Origin: Cyanobacteria bacterium UBA9579
GTDB lineage: Bacteria > Cyanobacteriota > Vampirovibrionia > Gastranaerophilales > UBA9579
Assembly: GCA_003499585.1 (NCBI GenBank)
Contig: DNSU01000001.1
Location: 15,446 to 23,549 of the forward strand
Length of the DNA: 8,104 bases
Reading direction: 5' to 3'
The notes under the pieces are model-generated. The model was not told where the DNA came from. It ran no database searches and saw only the letters and a list, made by a program, of their open reading frames with translations. Position 1 is the stretch's first letter. Each line of letters starts with the position of its first letter. This document shows, in pieces, positions 5,365 through 8,104 of this stretch. The translations under genes were made by a program, and so were the position numbers.

Positions 5365-7920
5365 TTAGGTGATAATATCACCTATTAGTGTTTTTAAGTC
5401 GGTCAGATTATACTGGCTAATATGTCTTATATTTATAATAACATTATTATGGTCAAATTTATAGTCTTCAAATCTTTGATAATTATCTTTGTTCCATGTC
5501 ATTAGAGAAATTCGATTTTTTTGTTTGAGGAATCCATCAGGCAGGTAAAATTTTGTCTGAGGTTCTTTGGTTTTTAGATAATGCCCGATTAAATTACCAT
5601 TCAAATATATATTTGCCTTATCAAAAGGTGTTGAATCAAGACTGAGATATAAAGGAGCAAAAATATTCTCTGGCCTGTCGACTTCAAATATTGCCGAAGA
5701 CCATACAAGATAAGAGTTATCTGATACATCTTCAAGATCATCTAAAGGAACAAAATCCCATTCTTCGATTTCAGGAGTTAAGCCTCCTCTGATACTCCAT
5801 TCGATTTCCTTATGAGGATTAGTTTTAAACCCTAAAATTCCTCTGGGAAGATTAGGAGGGTTTTCAAAGCCTTTATTAAAACCTAAATTCTGGGCTAATA
5901 TAGTTATTTCATTATTTTTATCTTTGTGAAGTACTTTTGTATCAATGTTTATGGTGATGAATTCACTTAATTCCTTGCCACAGTCATAATAGAGAAAATC
6001 ATGCTGAAATACCTGAACCCCATTAAGATATATAGAGTAACAATGCTTAATATTTATTTCCAATTGCTCAATTATCCCGTGAAACGAGCCTTTATACCAT
6101 ATAAATTCATCATAAACCCTGTTAGAAATACAGTCCAGTTTATCTGATGATTCAACAAAATCCCAGCTTGAATAGTCATAATCAGGATCTATTTCAGGAG
6201 CACATTTAAAATGAGCCCACTGCAAATCTTTTGTATAATTTAATTCCTGATTAACAGGTATTTCAGGGGCTTTAGTCTGCCAGTTTAACCCATTATCAAG
6301 ATTCAAGACTTTTATTTCTCTATTTCCACTAAAAGCTGCCTTATAAGGATTATCCATAAGAAAATCAGGCCCAATCATTGCTGTATTTTCGATAATCCAG
6401 GTTTTATCAGCAGTTTCTTCTTTAATAAAGATAAATTCCGTAATTTTTCCCTGTCTTGTAAATTCACAGGAGGATAAGTCAAGAATATCATTAAGTTTTA
6501 TCCTTATACTACCGTTAGCTTCTTCTAGCTGGAACTCATCAGGAATTTCCTTATCCTCAAAACCCGATAACAACAGCTCCTGATTTTCATCAAGGAGAAG
6601 AAAGACCACTTCGTGATTACCTTTTTGAATTCTGGAAAAAATCGATAATCCTGAAAAATCAAGCTTACAGCCAAATAAATTCAGGCCAATCGGAAGTATT
6701 TTCATATCAAAAGGTTTTAAGCTTAGATTAAATTGATTTTGTACCTTAAATTCTTTTCTTTCTTCATGCAGATTTCTGATAAACAGCCATTTACTGTTGT
6801 TTAAATTATCCTGCCTAATTCTTAAAAAGGCTCTTTCATCACTTTCTTCCAATAAAACATCTTCACTGAGCGCTAAATCAGTTTGAGAAAGATTGAAAGC
6901 CTGTAAGAAATAATTAATTTCTTTTGCCTTATAATAATTTTCCTGAGGAATACCGTATTCCGAAACAGGTGCAGCGAAATCGTAAGAAGTATATACTTCA
7001 TCACTGGCTAATTGATTCCAGGAAGTCCCACCACAACCCATATAATGATTAAACATAGTTACACCCTGAGCCAGAGCTGTTTTAGTGACAATATTTATGT
7101 GTTCTTTTCCAAAGAATTTTCGAATATATTCATATCCAAAGCCATCCCACTTATCAAACCAGCCGGCCTGAAGTTCTGCTATGAATAAAGGAGAATCCTC
7201 AGAGCCTGCTCGGATGCAGTCTTCCATATGATCAATTGTGCCAAATCCATAAGGATTAGCTCGCCAATCATAGTTTAAATTTATTGTGGGATAAGTATCA
7301 ATGGCATAAATATTAACAATATCTGAATATAAACAGGCGCAAAAAGCATCGTTATGGAATAAAGGCACTCTAACACCCATAGCCCTTGCCATATCATATA
7401 ATTCCTGAATATAATCGGGTTCAGCTTCGTTAGTAGAATACTCATTCTCAATTTGAAAAGCTATAACATTATGATATTCATTAATTAAAGGTATAATTCT
7501 TGAATACCATTCCTTCACTGCCTGCATATAGGAATCTGAATATACAAAATTTCCGTCTTTTCTGTTTCTTATAATGACATCAGGCACATTAAACAGCCAG
7601 GGAGGGAGCCCCCCTGCTGAAAGCTCAGCATTAATATACGGGCCGGGCCTTGCTATTACATAAAGTCCCAGCTCAACTGTAAGATCAAGTAAAGCTCTTA
7701 AATCTTTTATATCAGTAAAATCGTAGATACCGGGTTGTCTTGAATGATAACCCCAGCAAAAATACAAGTCAACAGCATTATATCCACAGGCTTTTAATTT
7801 GCTTAACCTGTCTCTCCATACATTAACACCGGGCAATCTGAAGTAATGAAAAGCGGCACTTCTAATAAGAAGTCTTTCATCATTGATTTTTAAAGAATAT
7901 TTATCAAAATCTAGTATCAT
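5365..7920 (-). CDS. GH35-family beta-galactosidase, cytoplasmic
   Basis: An 851-residue glycoside hydrolase expected to remove terminal beta-galactose (or a related sugar) from oligosaccharides by a retaining mechanism. The TIM barrel (about 1-340) is typical GH35: SAAFHYFRLP (21-30), WRDRLSKLKACGYN (35-48), ARPGPYI (90-96) and GGLPPWL (103-109). The acid/base is E160 in QIENEY (156-161) and the nucleophile is E249 in AELQAGWFDKW (248-258). GGTSWNQL and TSYDFAAPVSEYG (311-323) close the barrel. Residues ~341-560 form a beta-rich region I cannot assign. Two galactose-binding-like jelly rolls follow: about 580-690 (IYLNGVQVF, 630-638) and about 700-830 (IYLNGNLIGHY, 771-781). There is no signal peptide, so it should act on imported sugars inside the cell, unlike many secreted GH35 enzymes. 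The start is the ATG at 7920; no clear Shine-Dalgarno precedes it. It lies in a minus-strand run with a small gene 76 bases downstream and another gene ending 114 bases upstream. Substrate is not determined: GH35 also includes exo-beta-glucosaminidases. Confidence 0.92.
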   Translation of the reverse strand: MILDFDKYSLKINDERLLIRSAAFHYFRLPGVNVWRDRLSKLKACGYNAVDLYFCWGYHSRQPGIYDFTDIKDLRALLDLTVELGLYVIARPGPYINAELSAGGLPPWLFNVPDVIIRNRKDGNFVYSDSYMQAVKEWYSRIIPLINEYHNVIAFQIENEYSTNEAEPDYIQELYDMARAMGVRVPLFHNDAFCACLYSDIVNIYAIDTYPTINLNYDWRANPYGFGTIDHMEDCIRAGSEDSPLFIAELQAGWFDKWDGFGYEYIRKFFGKEHINIVTKTALAQGVTMFNHYMGCGGTSWNQLASDEVYTSYDFAAPVSEYGIPQENYYKAKEINYFLQAFNLSQTDLALSEDVLLEESDERAFLRIRQDNLNNSKWLFIRNLHEERKEFKVQNQFNLSLKPFDMKILPIGLNLFGCKLDFSGLSIFSRIQKGNHEVVFLLLDENQELLLSGFEDKEIPDEFQLEEANGSIRIKLNDILDLSSCEFTRQGKITEFIFIKEETADKTWIIENTAMIGPDFLMDNPYKAAFSGNREIKVLNLDNGLNWQTKAPEIPVNQELNYTKDLQWAHFKCAPEIDPDYDYSSWDFVESSDKLDCISNRVYDEFIWYKGSFHGIIEQLEINIKHCYSIYLNGVQVFQHDFLYYDCGKELSEFITINIDTKVLHKDKNNEITILAQNLGFNKGFENPPNLPRGILGFKTNPHKEIEWSIRGGLTPEIEEWDFVPLDDLEDVSDNSYLVWSSAIFEVDRPENIFAPLYLSLDSTPFDKANIYLNGNLIGHYLKTKEPQTKFYLPDGFLKQKNRISLMTWNKDNYQRFEDYKFDHNNVIINIRHISQYNLTDLKTLIGDIIT
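5366..5384. repeat. 19-base palindrome over the GH35 stop codon
   Basis: TAGGTGATA at 5366-5374 and TATCACCTA at 5376-5384 are exact reverse complements around a single central A (5375). It covers the last codons and stop (5367-5365) of the GH35 gene. As RNA it would give a 7-bp stem with a 5-base loop, but no strong T run follows on the minus strand, so termination would be weak. The odd-length, nearly gapless symmetry would also suit a dimeric repressor site for the gene downstream. Confidence 0.6.
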
Positions 7921-8034
7921 ACAAATATTTTTACCATTAATTCTGTGTTTTATGCAACTATATTAAGGTTAAAAATCCAAAACTCTAAATTAGTAAACCA
8001 GCATTAAAACTTTATAGACTAAAACAATACGACT
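7921..8034. other. Intergenic region upstream of the GH35 gene
   Basis: This AT-rich gap lies between the stop of the partial gene and the GH35 start, both on the minus strand. A TATAGT (minus strand, 7962-7957) could be a -10 box about 37 bases before the ATG, but no matching -35 hexamer lies 16-18 bases further upstream. No ribosome-binding purine run is seen directly before the ATG. I see no other structure. Confidence 0.4.
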
Positions 8035-8046
8035 TTAAATAGTCAT
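8029..8046 (-). terminator. Small hairpin at the stop of the partial gene
   Basis: On the minus strand ATGACT and AGTCGT can pair over six positions, one of them G-U, around an ATTTAA loop. ATTGTTTTAG follows. The stop codon TAA (8037-8035) lies in the loop/stem. It is a weak terminator candidate; its position directly at a stop mirrors the two other stop-codon inverted repeats in the window. Confidence 0.3.
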
Positions 8047-8104
8047 AGTTGCTATTTTAATATCTTCACCAAGAGTAAGATAATTAAGAGCCTGTCTGGT
8101 TAAA
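8035..8104 (-). CDS. C-terminal end of an unidentified protein (partial)
   Basis: A minus-strand frame entering from the right edge reads 22 residues (LTRQALNYLTLGEDIKIATMTI) and then TAA at 8037-8035; the first codon shown begins at 8103. The composition looks like real protein and the other two minus frames are less protein-like or stop quickly, one at TCT TAA. A small hairpin at the stop gives slight support. Too little remains to name the family. It is transcribed in the same direction as GH35, 114 bases upstream of it, so it may belong to the same cluster. Confidence 0.4.
   Translation of the reverse strand, partial: LTRQALNYLTLGEDIKIATMTI

Noticed and set aside
1..8104. CRISPR array, insertion sequence, tRNA or attachment site
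   Set aside because: I found no regularly spaced repeats, transposase-like frames, terminal inverted repeats or tRNA-like cloverleaf sequences on either strand.

Overview
The window looks like a chromosomal segment of an AT-rich bacterium. It holds six protein genes plus the 3' end of a seventh at the right edge. A paired M16B peptidase operon, a flagellar-type MotA/MotB stator pair and a cytoplasmic GH35 enzyme would fit a motile, fermentative, carbohydrate-using organism. Gut or environmental non-photosynthetic Cyanobacteria relatives (Vampirovibrionia/'Melainabacteria') or Clostridia-like bacteria are plausible hosts. The assignment is inference: there is no rRNA or other taxonomic marker here.

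Layout. 1-196 is AT-rich intergenic DNA. 197-2799 (+) is a two-gene operon in which stop and start overlap by one base (TAATG). It encodes an M16 subunit with an intact zinc site and a partner that lost the zinc site but keeps the C-terminal Arg/Tyr pair, so the two probably form one heterodimeric peptidase. 2800-3004 holds weak hairpins and a TATAAT box. 3023-4892 (+) is motA-motB. motA starts at the ATG at 3023, not at the upstream GTG at 3005. MotB has a long charged C-terminal extension. A strong bidirectional terminator at 4877-4908 overlaps the motB stop and separates it from the convergent genes.

The remaining genes are all on the minus strand, in transcription order: an unidentified gene (C-terminal 22 residues only, stop at 8035), a GH35 beta-galactosidase-family enzyme (7920-5365) with both catalytic glutamates and no signal peptide, and a 121-residue protein with a TTG start (5288-4923) of unknown function. 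A 19-base palindrome covers the GH35 stop codon.

The peptidase pair, the stator pair and the glycosidase cluster look like three independent transcription units. I see no mobile element, CRISPR array, tRNA or rRNA. No clearly new multi-gene system is evident. The points most worth checking are the small TTG-start protein beside the GH35 gene, the C-terminal tail of MotB, and the insertion next to the zinc site of the first peptidase.
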